Assembly (NCBI GenBank): GCA_905479025.1 | Contig: CAJQKX010000068.1 | Location: 1 to 6,380, forward strand | Direction of reading: 5' to 3' | DNA from: an uncultured Paraglaciecola sp. | GTDB lineage: Bacteria; Pseudomonadota; Gammaproteobacteria; Enterobacterales; Alteromonadaceae | Length of the DNA stretch: 6,380 nt | Shown here: piece by piece, positions 6,350 to 6,380 of the stretch | Position numbering within the stretch: the stretch's first letter is position 1 | Layout of the letters: every line of letters starts with the position of its first letter | The notes under the pieces: generated by a model | Seen by the model: the letters and a program-made list of their open reading frames with translations, nothing else | Told to the model about the DNA's origin: nothing | Databases searched by the model: none | Made by a program: the position numbers and the translations under genes

Positions 6350-6380
6350 TACGCGATGGACACAGAGAAGTCAGGGAAAT

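Noticed and set aside
1..6380. CRISPR arrays, tRNA or rRNA genes, toxin-antitoxin or phage-defence modules
   Set aside because: I saw no regularly spaced repeats, no tRNA-like cloverleaf signals and no defence-type domains. The MoxR-VWA pair alone, without effector genes, is not enough to call a defence system.

Overview
The window looks like a chromosomal stretch from an AT-rich marine gammaproteobacterium, most likely of the Alteromonadales (Glaciecola/Paraglaciecola/Alteromonas-like). This rests on protein character (a CysA-type cysteine synthase close to the enterobacterial CysK, a MoxR/CoxE-like VWA pair, a short rhomboid and a YbgC-type thioesterase) and on low GC. The genus is inferred, not demonstrated.

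Layout. On the minus strand, 106-1071 is cysK (cysteine synthase A), with a small hairpin beyond its 3' end. A 260-bp AT-rich divergent intergenic region with an extended T/A palindrome separates it from a plus-strand operon. That operon has a MoxR-type AAA+ ATPase (1332-2168), then a CoxE-like VWA protein (2168-3352, joined by TAATG), then an RDD-family membrane protein gene (3349-4551, joined by ATGA). The RDD gene is broken by an early in-frame TAA and two frame changes. One of these lies exactly on a T TTT TTA heptamer, in the direction that -1 slippage would restore.

The next 600 bases (4552-5162) hold no intact gene. They contain the decayed C-terminal end of an ISAs1-family transposase with a plausible right inverted-repeat end at 4808. 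Immediately after it comes a 341-bp gene-free segment (4811-5151) bounded by an imperfect terminal inverted repeat (first 10 bp perfect, 16 of 21 overall) and containing a perfect 7-bp-stem hairpin. It could be a small non-autonomous element.

The last part is a probable two-gene unit: a rhomboid intramembrane protease (5163-5861) and a hotdog-fold acyl-CoA thioesterase (5870-6349), separated by 8 bases with a good ribosome binding site.

How the genes relate. MoxR ATPases and VWA proteins normally act as a chaperone-like pair that matures or remodels a partner. The coupled RDD membrane protein was probably a third component or membrane anchor and is now apparently lost. I found no convincing wholly new system. 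The items most worth checking are the slippery site in the RDD gene, the bounded non-coding segment, and the stacked mobile-element debris between the two operons.
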